Below are positions 1-5,777 of a stretch of 5,777 nt of DNA, one piece after another. How positions within the stretch are numbered: the first letter of the stretch is position 1; each line of letters begins with the position of its first letter. Origin of the DNA: Dehalococcoidales bacterium (lineage in GTDB: Bacteria; Chloroflexota; Dehalococcoidia; Dehalococcoidales; UBA5627); NCBI GenBank assembly GCA_012719115.1, contig JAAYAZ010000197.1, positions 1 through 5,777 on the forward strand. The letters run 5' to 3'. A model generated the notes under the pieces. The model was not told where the DNA came from, ran no database searches, and was given only the letters and a program-made list of their open reading frames with translations. The position numbers were made by a program, and so were the translations under genes.

Positions 1-2797
1 GGCGGGCTTCTTCAGTGATATTCTTACCTTTATCGTATAGCAAATAAGCATAAGCCAGGTTCGCCCCTCTCCCCACCCTACCCCTTAACTGGTAGAGCTG
101 AGTCAACCCGAACCTGTCGGCTTGATTGATAATCAGAGTATTGGCATTTGGAACGTCAAGCCCGGATTCGATAATGGTAGTACAGACAAGTACATCTATA
201 TCACCGCGCGAGAAATCAGTCATAACGCTTTCCAGTTCATTTTCTGCCATACGTCCATGCGCTACAGCAATCCTGACATATGGCAACAGTTCCCTGACTT
301 TTTCCGCTACCATACGGATACTCTGCACACGGTTATGTACGAAAAAGACCTGACCATCGCGCTCCAGTTCCTTCATAATGGCTTCTTTTACCAGCTGGCC
401 ATCGTATTCGGCCACATAAGTTCTTACCGGCAATCTCTCTTCAGGAGGCGTTTCTATAACGCTCATATCCCTCACACCCACCAGCGACATATGCAGTGTA
501 CGCGGAATAGGTGTAGCGCTCATTGCCAGCACGTCCACTTCTTTCCTGATATTTTTCAAATACTCTTTATGATTTACACCAAAGCGTTGCTCTTCATCGA
601 TGATTAAAAGCCCCAGGTCTTTAAAGATGACATCTTTCTGTAACAGGCGATGAGTACCGATGCATATATCAACCTTGCCTTCGGCAAGTTTCTCAATAAT
701 CTCCTTCTGTTGTTTATGTGTGCGAAAACGGCTCAAAACTTCCACGCTGATAGGAAACGCTTTTAACCGCTGGGTAAAGCTAGCAAAATGCTGTTCGGCA
801 AGCACGGTCGTCGGAACCAGTACCGCCACCTGTTTATTATCCATAATCGCTTTGAAAGCCGCTCGCAATGCAACCTCCGTTTTCCCGTAACCCACATCCC
901 CCATAATAAGCCTGTCCATCGGTTTAGCTTTAGACATATCAGTTTTAACTTCGTCCTGTACAATTATCTGGTCCGGAGTCTCTACATAGGGAAAGGCGGC
1001 TTCCATTTCCTGCTGCCAGACGGTATCGGGGGAAAAAGCAAATCCGGAAGCCGCTTCTCTTGCCGCATAGAGTTCCAATAACTCTTCCGCAACTTCTTCG
1101 ACTGATTTCTGTGCTTTCTTCTTCGCTCTTGCCCAATCCTGCGTACCCAAACGATTGAGTACCGGTGTTTTATCGCTTCCGCCAATGTAGCGCCCCACAC
1201 GGTCGATCTGGTCGACCGGAACATACAACCTGTCTCCTTCGGCATATTGTAAAACCATATACTCGATGGAAGAAGCTCCCATTCTTGTAATTCCCGTAAA
1301 CCTGGCTATGCCATGTTCAATGTGTACCACATAATCACCGGGTTTGATATCTTCATAGAGTTTAACTTTGGCTACCGGACGCTTTTTTGCAAACCTTCTT
1401 TGTTTGATAAACCCGAATACTTCACTATCGGTAAAGAGGCAGGTATTTCCGTTCATTATCCAGCCATCGGTTACCGCACCACCTGTTATGGATATTGCCC
1501 CGAAGCCGGGTGTGGCATCTTGTTTTTCATCAAGATTAACGCTGTAGATATCTTCCTCTTCCAACAATTCAGATAGGCGTTTTGCCTGGTGAGTAACTAC
1601 GATAACTCTGTTTTTAGATGAAAGAAGACCTCTGACCTCATCTGCAAAATCCGGCAGTTTACCCCCAAAATCCTTTGCAGGTGAAAAATCAAGGCGGGAT
1701 ACATCCCCCCATGAACTCAGACTCAATTTTTTTCTTTTATTAAGGCGCAATTGTATATCCTCGATAGAAAAATACGAGGATGGATACCCGTTAGGCAATT
1801 CACGATTTGTTAATTTATCCTGTTTAAGCTGCCCTGCTTCGGCATCCAAGTGCTCCATTGTTTGATTAATATTCTGTTGTTCATCCAGAATAATCAGTGA
1901 GTTATCGGAAATATAATCCAAAACATTGCCAGTATTAAATAACGGGGCATAAAATTGTTTTTCCGCCGGTATCCCACCCTCTAAAAAGATATTCAAATCC
2001 TGCTTGTAATGCCTTTTAACATCAGCGCTGCAACCGGATAAATCGATTGCGTCGATTATTCCTTTAAGCTCGGATTTTTTCATCAAAAGCGGGGCTATCA
2101 GTTCCGTTGCCAGCGCAATTTCAATACTTGATATAGACTCCTGTGAGCGCTGGGTTTGCGGGTCGAACAGGCGCAAACTGTCTATGGTGTTGCCCATAAA
2201 CTCCAATCTGACCGGTTTTTCCGATGTCAGAGGATAGATATCAAGAATGCCGCCGCGATGGCTCATACTGCCCGGTAGTTCGACGATGCTCTCGCTCTTA
2301 TAACCAAGCGACTGCCACTTTTTCAACAGTTCATAAGGTTCAATCTGCATTCCGAGTTTTATTATATGGTATGATGCCTTGAAATCTTCTAAAGCCGTTA
2401 CTTTCTGCATCAACGATTGCGTTGACATTATAACAAGCGGAGTAGCCCTGTTCTTATCGTATTTAAACAGACCGGACAGCACACGAATTCTCTCATTTTC
2501 ACTGAAATTGTCGGTTGATACCCTTTGATATGGCAGCCTGTCCGGCTCCGGGAAGAGGTCGATATTGCTATCAGAGCCGCACCAGGCGACTATCTGTTCT
2601 TTTAATTTGTTGGCATTATCAGCCTTGGAAGTTATTACAATTATCGGCATTCTCAAATCGCGATACAGAGCCGCAATCAGATAAGGTTTGGCAGCGTTGA
2701 TAACCGCAACTTCGCTTGTTTCCCGTTGTTTATCAATTCTTTCCAACAGATTACCGTAAGCGGGCATTTCCGATAAAAGACCAAGTACGCTTTTCAA
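1..2797 (-). CDS. mfd: Transcription-repair coupling factor Mfd, C-terminus cut by window edge
   Basis: Mfd is a cytoplasmic DNA translocase. It binds RNA polymerase stalled at a lesion, pushes it off, and recruits UvrA for nucleotide excision repair. One frame stays open for 932 codons. In order: a UvrB-like N-terminal module (LFPEPDRLPYQR near residue 80; HRGGILDIYP at 180-189; TQRSQ near 215); the RNA-polymerase-interacting domain around 470-560 (GDYVVHIEHGIARFTGI from 487, then LYVPVDQIDRVGRYIGG); and the RecG-like SF2 motor, with Walker A GDVGYGKT 633-640, DEEQ box 734-737, motif III SAT 760-762 and motif VI QLRGRVGR 903-910. All motor motifs look intact. Family members are usually about 1100-1200 residues, so roughly 200 C-terminal residues, including the autoinhibitory D7 domain, lie outside the window. 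The start is a TTG: an in-frame stop at 2845-2843 leaves no upstream ATG, and a ribosome site sits just before it. The first in-frame ATG is at codon 11. Confidence 0.96.
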   Translation of the reverse strand, partial: MKSVLGLLSEMPAYGNLLERIDKQRETSEVAVINAAKPYLIAALYRDLRMPIIVITSKADNANKLKEQIVAWCGSDSNIDLFPEPDRLPYQRVSTDNFSENERIRVLSGLFKYDKNRATPLVIMSTQSLMQKVTALEDFKASYHIIKLGMQIEPYELLKKWQSLGYKSESIVELPGSMSHRGGILDIYPLTSEKPVRLEFMGNTIDSLRLFDPQTQRSQESISSIEIALATELIAPLLMKKSELKGIIDAIDLSGCSADVKRHYKQDLNIFLEGGIPAEKQFYAPLFNTGNVLDYISDNSLIILDEQQNINQTMEHLDAEAGQLKQDKLTNRELPNGYPSSYFSIEDIQLRLNKRKKLSLSSWGDVSRLDFSPAKDFGGKLPDFADEVRGLLSSKNRVIVVTHQAKRLSELLEEEDIYSVNLDEKQDATPGFGAISITGGAVTDGWIMNGNTCLFTDSEVFGFIKQRRFAKKRPVAKVKLYEDIKPGDYVVHIEHGIARFTGITRMGASSIEYMVLQYAEGDRLYVPVDQIDRVGRYIGGSDKTPVLNRLGTQDWARAKKKAQKSVEEVAEELLELYAAREAASGFAFSPDTVWQQEMEAAFPYVETPDQIIVQDEVKTDMSKAKPMDRLIMGDVGYGKTEVALRAAFKAIMDNKQVAVLVPTTVLAEQHFASFTQRLKAFPISVEVLSRFRTHKQQKEIIEKLAEGKVDICIGTHRLLQKDVIFKDLGLLIIDEEQRFGVNHKEYLKNIRKEVDVLAMSATPIPRTLHMSLVGVRDMSVIETPPEERLPVRTYVAEYDGQLVKEAIMKELERDGQVFFVHNRVQSIRMVAEKVRELLPYVRIAVAHGRMAENELESVMTDFSRGDIDVLVCTTIIESGLDVPNANTLIINQADRFGLTQLYQLRGRVGRGANLAYAYLLYDKGKNITEEAR

Positions 2798-2803
2798 ATT
2801 ATT

Positions 2804-2811
2804 TCCCTTTT
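2804..2811 (-). promoter_or_regulatory. Ribosome binding site that decides the TTG start of mfd
   Basis: On the minus strand the sequence AAAAGGGA ends 6 bases before TTG at 2797-2795. This is a fair Shine-Dalgarno match at normal spacing. It favours TTG over the internal ATG at codon 11, which would lose the start of the first domain. Confidence 0.65.
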
Positions 2812-2825
2812 CACAAACGCCTTTA

Positions 2826-2849
2826 GGGCTAGTCGTAACGAACTAGCCC
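2826..2849 (-). promoter_or_regulatory. Perfect 8-bp stem-loop in the mfd leader
   Basis: GGGCTAGT (2826-2833) and ACTAGCCC (2842-2849) are exact inverted repeats around an 8-base loop that itself contains CGT and ACG. From the predicted mfd promoter, transcription would begin near 2852, so this hairpin would form almost at the 5' end of the mfd mRNA. About 14 bases separate it from the ribosome site. No T-run follows on either strand, so it does not look like an intrinsic terminator. It could stabilise the 5' end of the message or serve as a dyad operator just downstream of the mfd start site. The structure is seen in the sequence; the role is inferred. Confidence 0.6.
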
Positions 2850-2858
2850 GTTTGATAA

Positions 2859-2887
2859 ATTGTAGCATACCGCAGTTGCTTGTCCAA
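2859..2887 (-). promoter_or_regulatory. Sigma70-type promoter for mfd, extended -10
   Basis: Read on the minus strand, TTGGAC (2887-2882), a 17-base spacer and TACAAT (2864-2859) form a near-consensus promoter. A TGC directly precedes the -10 box, giving an extended -10. The expected start near 2852 gives a leader of about 55 bases that contains the stem-loop and the ribosome site. Its -35 box overlaps the -35 box of the proB promoter. Confidence 0.72.
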
Positions 2888-2908
2888 CTTGGCATGCATT
2901 GCTATAAT
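2880..2908 (+). promoter_or_regulatory. Sigma70-type promoter for proB, extended -10
   Basis: TTGTCC (2880-2885), a 17-base spacer and a perfect TATAAT (2903-2908) preceded by TGC make a strong extended -10 promoter. The start site should fall near A2914 or A2915, only about 18 bases before the proB ATG. The leader is therefore very short. The only Shine-Dalgarno-like sequence in it is a weak GGG at 2923-2925, seven bases before the ATG. Confidence 0.75.
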
Positions 2909-2932
2909 GGTTAAACTATATCGGGTATTATA

Positions 2933-4060
2933 ATGAAAAACACATCTTTACCATATAAAAGAATAGTAGTTAAACTTGGTTCCAACCTGCTAACAAACGG
3001 CGGGGTTTGCCTTGATGTCGAAATGATGGCATCACTGGTATCGCAGATTGCTGCATTACACAAAAAAGGGCTGGAGATAATTGTAGTTTCGTCCGGCGCT
3101 ATTGCTGCCGGAAGATATAAACTTAGGAAAGCTAATGGTATAAAGGGCATACCCTATAAACAGGTATTGGCAGCCGTCGGACAGGCGCGGCTTATGAATA
3201 TCTATGAACAGCTTTTCGACAGGCACGATATCGTTACAGCGCAAGCCCTTCTGACTAAAGCAGACCTCTCGGATAGAGCCGGCTACCTGAATGCCCGTAA
3301 CACCATCTTAAATCTATTGGAGTTGAAGATTATCGGAATAATCAACGAAAACGATGTGGTGGCTATCGACGAACTGCACGAAGCCAAATTCGGTGATAAC
3401 GATAATCTTTCGGCAATGGTAGCTAATCTGGTTGATGCCGACCTGCTGCTTATACTTACAGACATAGCCGGATTGTATACCTGCGACCCGCGCTGCAACC
3501 CAAATGCCACCCTGATTAATCGGGTTGACAGCATAACATCCGAAATAGAAAAGCTGGCGGGAAATGCAGGCAGTAATGTCGGCAGCGGCGGTATGATTAC
3601 CAAAATCGAAGCGGCAAAACTTGCGACTTCTTCAGGTATTCCTGTCGTAATTGCAGACGGACATCAGTCTGATATCCTCGATAGGATAAGCGCAGGCGAA
3701 GAAATTGGCACTCTTTTTGTCCCGGCGCCAAAACACTATGACAGCCGCAAACGGTGGATGTTGAGCGGCTTATGTATCAAGGGTAAGCTGACGGTTGACG
3801 AAGGAGCTGTGAATGCCCTTAAACAGAAGAACAGCAGCCTATTAGCAGCCGGCATACTCGCAAGCCAGGGTAAGTATCAGAGAGGCGATATCGTGAATAT
3901 ACTTGATGCAGGCGGGGTTCGCATAGGTTGCGGCATAACCAATTACTGCGCCGCAGATGTCGAGATAATTATGGGAAAACACTCGAAACAGATTGCTACA
4001 CTTCTGGGACACGACTCCGGTGCGGAAGTGATACACCGCAACAATCTTATAATACTATAA
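2933..4060 (+). CDS. proB: Glutamate 5-kinase with C-terminal PUA domain
   Basis: ProB phosphorylates L-glutamate with ATP to gamma-glutamyl phosphate, the first committed step of proline synthesis in the cytoplasm. The 375 residues fit the usual 360-380 for the two-domain form. The amino-acid kinase domain spans about 8-265: VVKLGSNLL with the phosphate-binding Lys14; SSGAIAAGR at 53-61; GQARLMNIYEQLF at 83-95; the substrate loop FGDNDNLSA at 153-161 (Asp155, Asn156, Asp157); LTDIAGLYTCDPR at 175-187; and GSGGMITKIEAAKLA at 217-231 with Lys224. The C-terminal part, about 272-375, matches the PUA domain of long ProB proteins (KRWMLSGL, then RGDIVNILD, then IGCGITNY). All expected active-site positions are present. 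ATG 2933 puts the kinase glycine-rich strand at the normal distance from the N-terminus. proA, often the next gene, is absent here. In many bacteria proline inhibits this enzyme; nothing in the sequence settles that for this protein. Confidence 0.96.
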   Translation: MKNTSLPYKRIVVKLGSNLLTNGGVCLDVEMMASLVSQIAALHKKGLEIIVVSSGAIAAGRYKLRKANGIKGIPYKQVLAAVGQARLMNIYEQLFDRHDIVTAQALLTKADLSDRAGYLNARNTILNLLELKIIGIINENDVVAIDELHEAKFGDNDNLSAMVANLVDADLLLILTDIAGLYTCDPRCNPNATLINRVDSITSEIEKLAGNAGSNVGSGGMITKIEAAKLATSSGIPVVIADGHQSDILDRISAGEEIGTLFVPAPKHYDSRKRWMLSGLCIKGKLTVDEGAVNALKQKNSSLLAAGILASQGKYQRGDIVNILDAGGVRIGCGITNYCAADVEIIMGKHSKQIATLLGHDSGAEVIHRNNLIIL

Positions 4061-4080
4061 ATAATGCAAAAGGGGATTAA

Positions 4081-4344
4081 ATGAGCCAGGGAAGACTTTA
4101 CAATTGCGATGGAGAACTGATAGCTGAAGTAGATTACAAATATTTTAACGGAATTTCTCAAAACTGGTGGGGGGAGCTTACTCTCTCGGAATATAAAAAG
4201 ATTGCTGAAGGAAACGGCTATATAATAGAGCTTGAAGACGGCAGAGTGGGAAGGTGTTCATTAAAGAAAAAGGTCAATCGTGCCGTTTACGGCCTCTCTC
4301 CGCTTTTTTGCTATATTTTTAACGGCAACGGTGATTTGAAGTAG
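4081..4344 (+). CDS. Small conserved-looking protein of unknown function downstream of proB
   Basis: This 87-residue protein is not one I can assign to a named family. It follows the proB stop by 20 bases and has a good ribosome site (AGGGG at 4071-4075, five bases before ATG), so it is probably translated from the proB transcript. It has no signal peptide or membrane segment. The composition suggests a small, mainly beta fold: an opening GRLYNCDGELIAEVDY, a central NWWGELTLSEY around residues 28-38, then YIIELEDGRVGRCSLKKKVN, and a closing hydrophobic strand with FNGNGDLK. The paired tryptophans and the ELEDGR turn look like family signatures. I have a vague memory of similar small proteins in Chloroflexota genomes but cannot verify it. 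A nucleic-acid or protein-binding role is possible but unsupported. Confidence 0.78.
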   Translation: MSQGRLYNCDGELIAEVDYKYFNGISQNWWGELTLSEYKKIAEGNGYIIELEDGRVGRCSLKKKVNRAVYGLSPLFCYIFNGNGDLK

Positions 4345-4358
4345 AATAGATGTCATGC

Positions 4359-4387
4359 AAAAAAACGGCTTCCCTCTGGAGAAGCTG
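4359..4387 (-). terminator. Possible intrinsic terminator facing left
   Basis: GCTTC (4368-4372) and GAAGC (4381-4385) form a short stem. On the minus strand it is followed, after CG, by a run of seven T (the A-run 4365-4359). It would stop transcripts moving leftward from the insertion sequence toward proB. The stem is only five clean base pairs and no minus-strand gene is visible here, so this is weak. On the plus strand there is no T-run after it, so it does not obviously end the proB transcript. Confidence 0.3.
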
Positions 4388-4431
4388 ATGAGCATATCGA
4401 AACTAATGAGGAATGTATAATGTAGATCTCG

Positions 4432-4504
4432 ACCCTCATCCGTCATCCCGATAAATCGGTCTGCCACCTTCCCCAAGGGGAAGGCATTACAAAGGGTACA
4501 GACC
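4432..4504. repeat. Cluster of palindromes, possible dispersed repeat element
   Basis: Four inverted pairs are packed into 73 bases: ACCCT (4432-4436) with AGGGT (4493-4497); CCGAT (4448-4452) with ATCGG (4455-4459); CCTTCCCC (4467-4474) with GGGGAAGG (4477-4484); and GGTCTG (4458-4463) with CAGACC (4499-4504). The CCTTCCCC-AA-GGGGAAGG core, together with the nearby CCCTCATCCG, resembles palindromic intergenic repeats scattered through many bacterial genomes. No T-run follows, so it is not a typical terminator. Its right edge runs into the left end of the insertion sequence. Only one copy is in this window, so being a repeat is an inference. Confidence 0.4.
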
Positions 4505-4545
4505 GGGTACAATGGTAACAAACTAGACCGGGCACATAGGTAACA
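4500..4545 (+). repeat. Left-end tandem motifs of the insertion sequence
   Basis: Two 21-base copies start at 4500 and 4525 and agree at 18 of 21 positions. Both begin AGACCGGG and end GGTAACA. They have the same 25-bp period as the inverted copies at the right end, so they are likely paired transposase-binding sites in the terminal inverted repeat. Confidence 0.75.
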
Positions 4546-4559
4546 GTTAAGGTATAGGC

Positions 4560-4566
4560 AGGAGGT
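4560..4566 (+). promoter_or_regulatory. Strong ribosome binding site of the transposase
   Basis: AGGAGGT lies seven bases before the ATG at 4574. It is a near-perfect Shine-Dalgarno sequence, clearly stronger than that of proB, and supports the chosen start. Confidence 0.75.
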
Positions 4567-4573
4567 AACGCCG

Positions 4574-5725
4574 ATGCCTTGGAAGGAACTTAGTGTCTTG
4601 GATATAAAAATAGAAATGATAAATCTGTGGTTAAACGAAGAATATACTATTACTGAACTCAGTACTAATTATGGCGTAAGCAGGAAAACCATTTATAAGT
4701 GGATTGAGCGGTACAATGAGCATGGTATTTTAGGGCTTAAGGAATCATCCAGAGAACCATTTAGTCATCCTAATGCTACGCCGGAAGAAATAGTAAAAGT
4801 AATCCTGGATAGGAAAAAGCAGAAGATGGGATGGGGTCCTAAAAAGATACTAGCCAGATTAAGGAATGAATACCCGGATATAGAATGGCCCGCAGACAGC
4901 ACCGGAAATGACATTTTAAAGAGGCACGGTCTTGTTATGCCTCGCAAGTATAGACGTCACATACCAGCCTATACTGAGCCATTTCTAGACTGTAATAAAT
5001 CAAACAAGGTGTGGAGTGCAGATTATAAAGGTCAGTTTAGAACAGGCGATGGGAAATTATGTTATCCGCTTACGATAACAGATAATTACAGCCGATACAT
5101 TCTGGGATGTAATGGATTGACTCGCCCCACCTTTTACCAGACCAAGCCGTATTTTGAGTGGGTATTTCGACAGTATGGACTACCTGAAGCAATAAGGACG
5201 GATAACGGTACTCCTTTTGCAGGTTCTGGTTTGGGAGGATTGTCACGGTTATCTGTCTGGTTTATAAAACTAGGCGTAAAACCGGAAAGGATTAAAGCAG
5301 GCTGCCCTCAGCAAAATGGCAGGCATGAAAGAATGCATCGTACCTTAAAACAGATGACAGCCAATCCGCCCAAGAAGGATATGACTCAACAACAAAAGGC
5401 ATTTAACTGCTTTATCGAAGAGTACAATAATGAAAGGCCTCATGAAGCGCTTGGGCAGAAGCCTCCGATATCTGTCTATTCTCACTCTGCAAGGCCATAT
5501 CCGGTAAAGCTGCCTAAAGTAGAATATGATGACAATGACACGATACGTTATGTGCATAGTAATGGGTGCATTAAATGGAATGGCAGATTGGTTTTCTTGT
5601 CAGATCCTTTGATTGGAGAATATGTGCTATTAAAGCAAATAAACGAGCAATTATGGGAAATATCTTATAGCTCATATCCTTTGGGATTGCTGGATGAAAA
5701 AAGGTATAAGATAACGCCATATTAA
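4574..5725 (+). CDS. IS481-family transposase, intact
   Basis: This 383-residue DDE transposase would bind the element's ends and catalyse its cutting and joining. The N-terminus holds a helix-turn-helix (about 22-46: YTITELSTNYGVSRKTIYKW). A GWGPKKILARL segment follows near 86-96, typical of the second DNA-binding region of integrase-type transposases. The RNase H-like core follows: VWSADYKGQF with Asp150, IRTDNGTPF with Asp210, and PQQNGRHERMHRTLK with Glu252. NNERPHEALGQKPP at 285-298 is the usual motif after the catalytic core, and a C-terminal beta-rich tail ends at 383. The interval from Asp210 to Glu252 exceeds the nominal 35 residues because of a glycine-rich stretch, GSGLGGLSRLSVW (217-229). 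I believe this insert is common in the subgroup starting MPWKE. There is no frameshift or internal stop, so the gene looks functional. It is read in the same direction as proB. Confidence 0.94.
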   Translation: MPWKELSVLDIKIEMINLWLNEEYTITELSTNYGVSRKTIYKWIERYNEHGILGLKESSREPFSHPNATPEEIVKVILDRKKQKMGWGPKKILARLRNEYPDIEWPADSTGNDILKRHGLVMPRKYRRHIPAYTEPFLDCNKSNKVWSADYKGQFRTGDGKLCYPLTITDNYSRYILGCNGLTRPTFYQTKPYFEWVFRQYGLPEAIRTDNGTPFAGSGLGGLSRLSVWFIKLGVKPERIKAGCPQQNGRHERMHRTLKQMTANPPKKDMTQQQKAFNCFIEEYNNERPHEALGQKPPISVYSHSARPYPVKLPKVEYDDNDTIRYVHSNGCIKWNGRLVFLSDPLIGEYVLLKQINEQLWEISYSSYPLGLLDEKRYKITPY

Positions 5726-5729
5726 AAGT

Positions 5730-5768
5730 GTAACCTATGTGCCTGTACTAAAATGTAACCTTTGTGCC
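5730..5768 (-). repeat. Right-end tandem motifs of the insertion sequence
   Basis: GTAACCTATGTGCC (5730-5743) and GTAACCTTTGTGCC (5755-5768) differ at one base and are 25 bp apart. They are inverted relative to the left-end pair. The first begins five bases after the transposase stop. Confidence 0.8.
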
Positions 5769-5777
5769 AGTTGCACA

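Larger units (their letters stand above)
4497..5777 (+). mobile_element. IS481-family insertion sequence, about 1.28 kb
   Basis: One intact DDE transposase gene fills the element, and related motif pairs lie inverted at both ends. The left end holds GGTACAATGGTAAC (4506-4519) and GGCACATAGGTAAC (4531-4544). The right end holds GTAACCTATGTGCC (5730-5743) and GTAACCTTTGTGCC (5755-5768). The spacing is 25 bp at both ends, and the inner copies match at 13 of 14 positions when inverted. If the outermost motif is preceded by nine bases, as at the right end, the left tip falls near 4497. The right tip, ending ACA, coincides with the end of the window. The exact tips and target duplication cannot be fixed because no right flank is visible. 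The size suits this family. Confidence 0.82.

Noticed and set aside
122..1576. Several plus-strand open frames of 76-161 codons opposite mfd, plus minus-strand frames in other registers
   Set aside because: They overlap a continuous, motif-rich Mfd reading frame, lack family resemblance and lack convincing ribosome sites. They are shadows.
2911..4161. Minus-strand open frames opposite proB and the small gene
   Set aside because: They are low-complexity, have no recognisable motifs and lie opposite clearly coding sequence.
4416..4421. A perfect TATAAT that might drive the transposase
   Set aside because: No acceptable -35 hexamer lies 16-18 bases upstream, no extended -10 TG is correctly placed, and the segment is AT-rich, so chance is likely.
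4467..4484. CCTTCCCC-AA-GGGGAAGG as the terminator of the proB transcript
   Set aside because: There is no T-run on either side and the loop is only two bases, so a dispersed palindrome is a better description.
4483..4500. A possible third, degenerate copy of the insertion-sequence end motif
   Set aside because: It needs an inserted TTA, breaks the 25-bp period and overlaps the GGGGAAGG palindrome arm.
4261..4521. Minus-strand 86-codon frame spanning the end of the small gene and the intergenic palindromes
   Set aside because: It crosses the palindromic segment and IS end, overlaps the small plus-strand gene and has no recognisable domain.
1..5777. CRISPR arrays, tRNA or rRNA genes, toxin-antitoxin or defence genes
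   Set aside because: I looked for these on both strands and saw no regular repeat-spacer pattern, tRNA cloverleaf or characteristic proteins.

Overview
This window looks like ordinary bacterial chromosome with an insertion sequence at its right edge. Three bacterial hallmarks support this: a Mfd repair translocase, a ProB kinase with a C-terminal PUA-type domain, and sigma70-like promoters with Shine-Dalgarno sites. GC content appears moderate, in the mid-40s percent by eye. The style of the Mfd and ProB proteins and of the small downstream gene reminds me of Chloroflexota, perhaps Dehalococcoidia, but that is an impression and not a demonstrated placement.

Layout: (1) Positions 1-2797, minus strand: the N-terminal 932 codons of mfd (transcription-repair coupling factor), cut by the window edge just after helicase motif VI. 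Apparent ORFs on the plus strand here are shadows. (2) Positions 2798-2932: a compact divergent control region. Two good extended -10 promoters point away from each other and share overlapping -35 boxes at 2880-2887. The mfd leader also carries a perfect 8-bp stem-loop. (3) Positions 2933-4060, plus strand: proB (glutamate 5-kinase), followed after 20 bp by an 87-aa gene of unknown function (4081-4344), probably in the same transcript. No proA follows. (4) Positions 4345-4496: an intergenic stretch with palindromes and a possible minus-strand terminator. (5) About 4497-5777: an IS481-type insertion sequence with one intact DDE transposase (4574-5725). Each end carries two copies of a 14-bp motif spaced 25 bp apart, and the two ends are inverted relative to each other.

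Functionally, mfd (DNA repair at stalled RNA polymerase) and proB (first step of proline synthesis) are unrelated genes that share a promoter region. The insertion sequence lies downstream of the proB transcript in the same direction and does not interrupt any gene visible here. I see no convincing new multi-gene system. The most distinctive features are the overlapping divergent promoters, the double-motif IS ends and the small conserved-looking gene behind proB.
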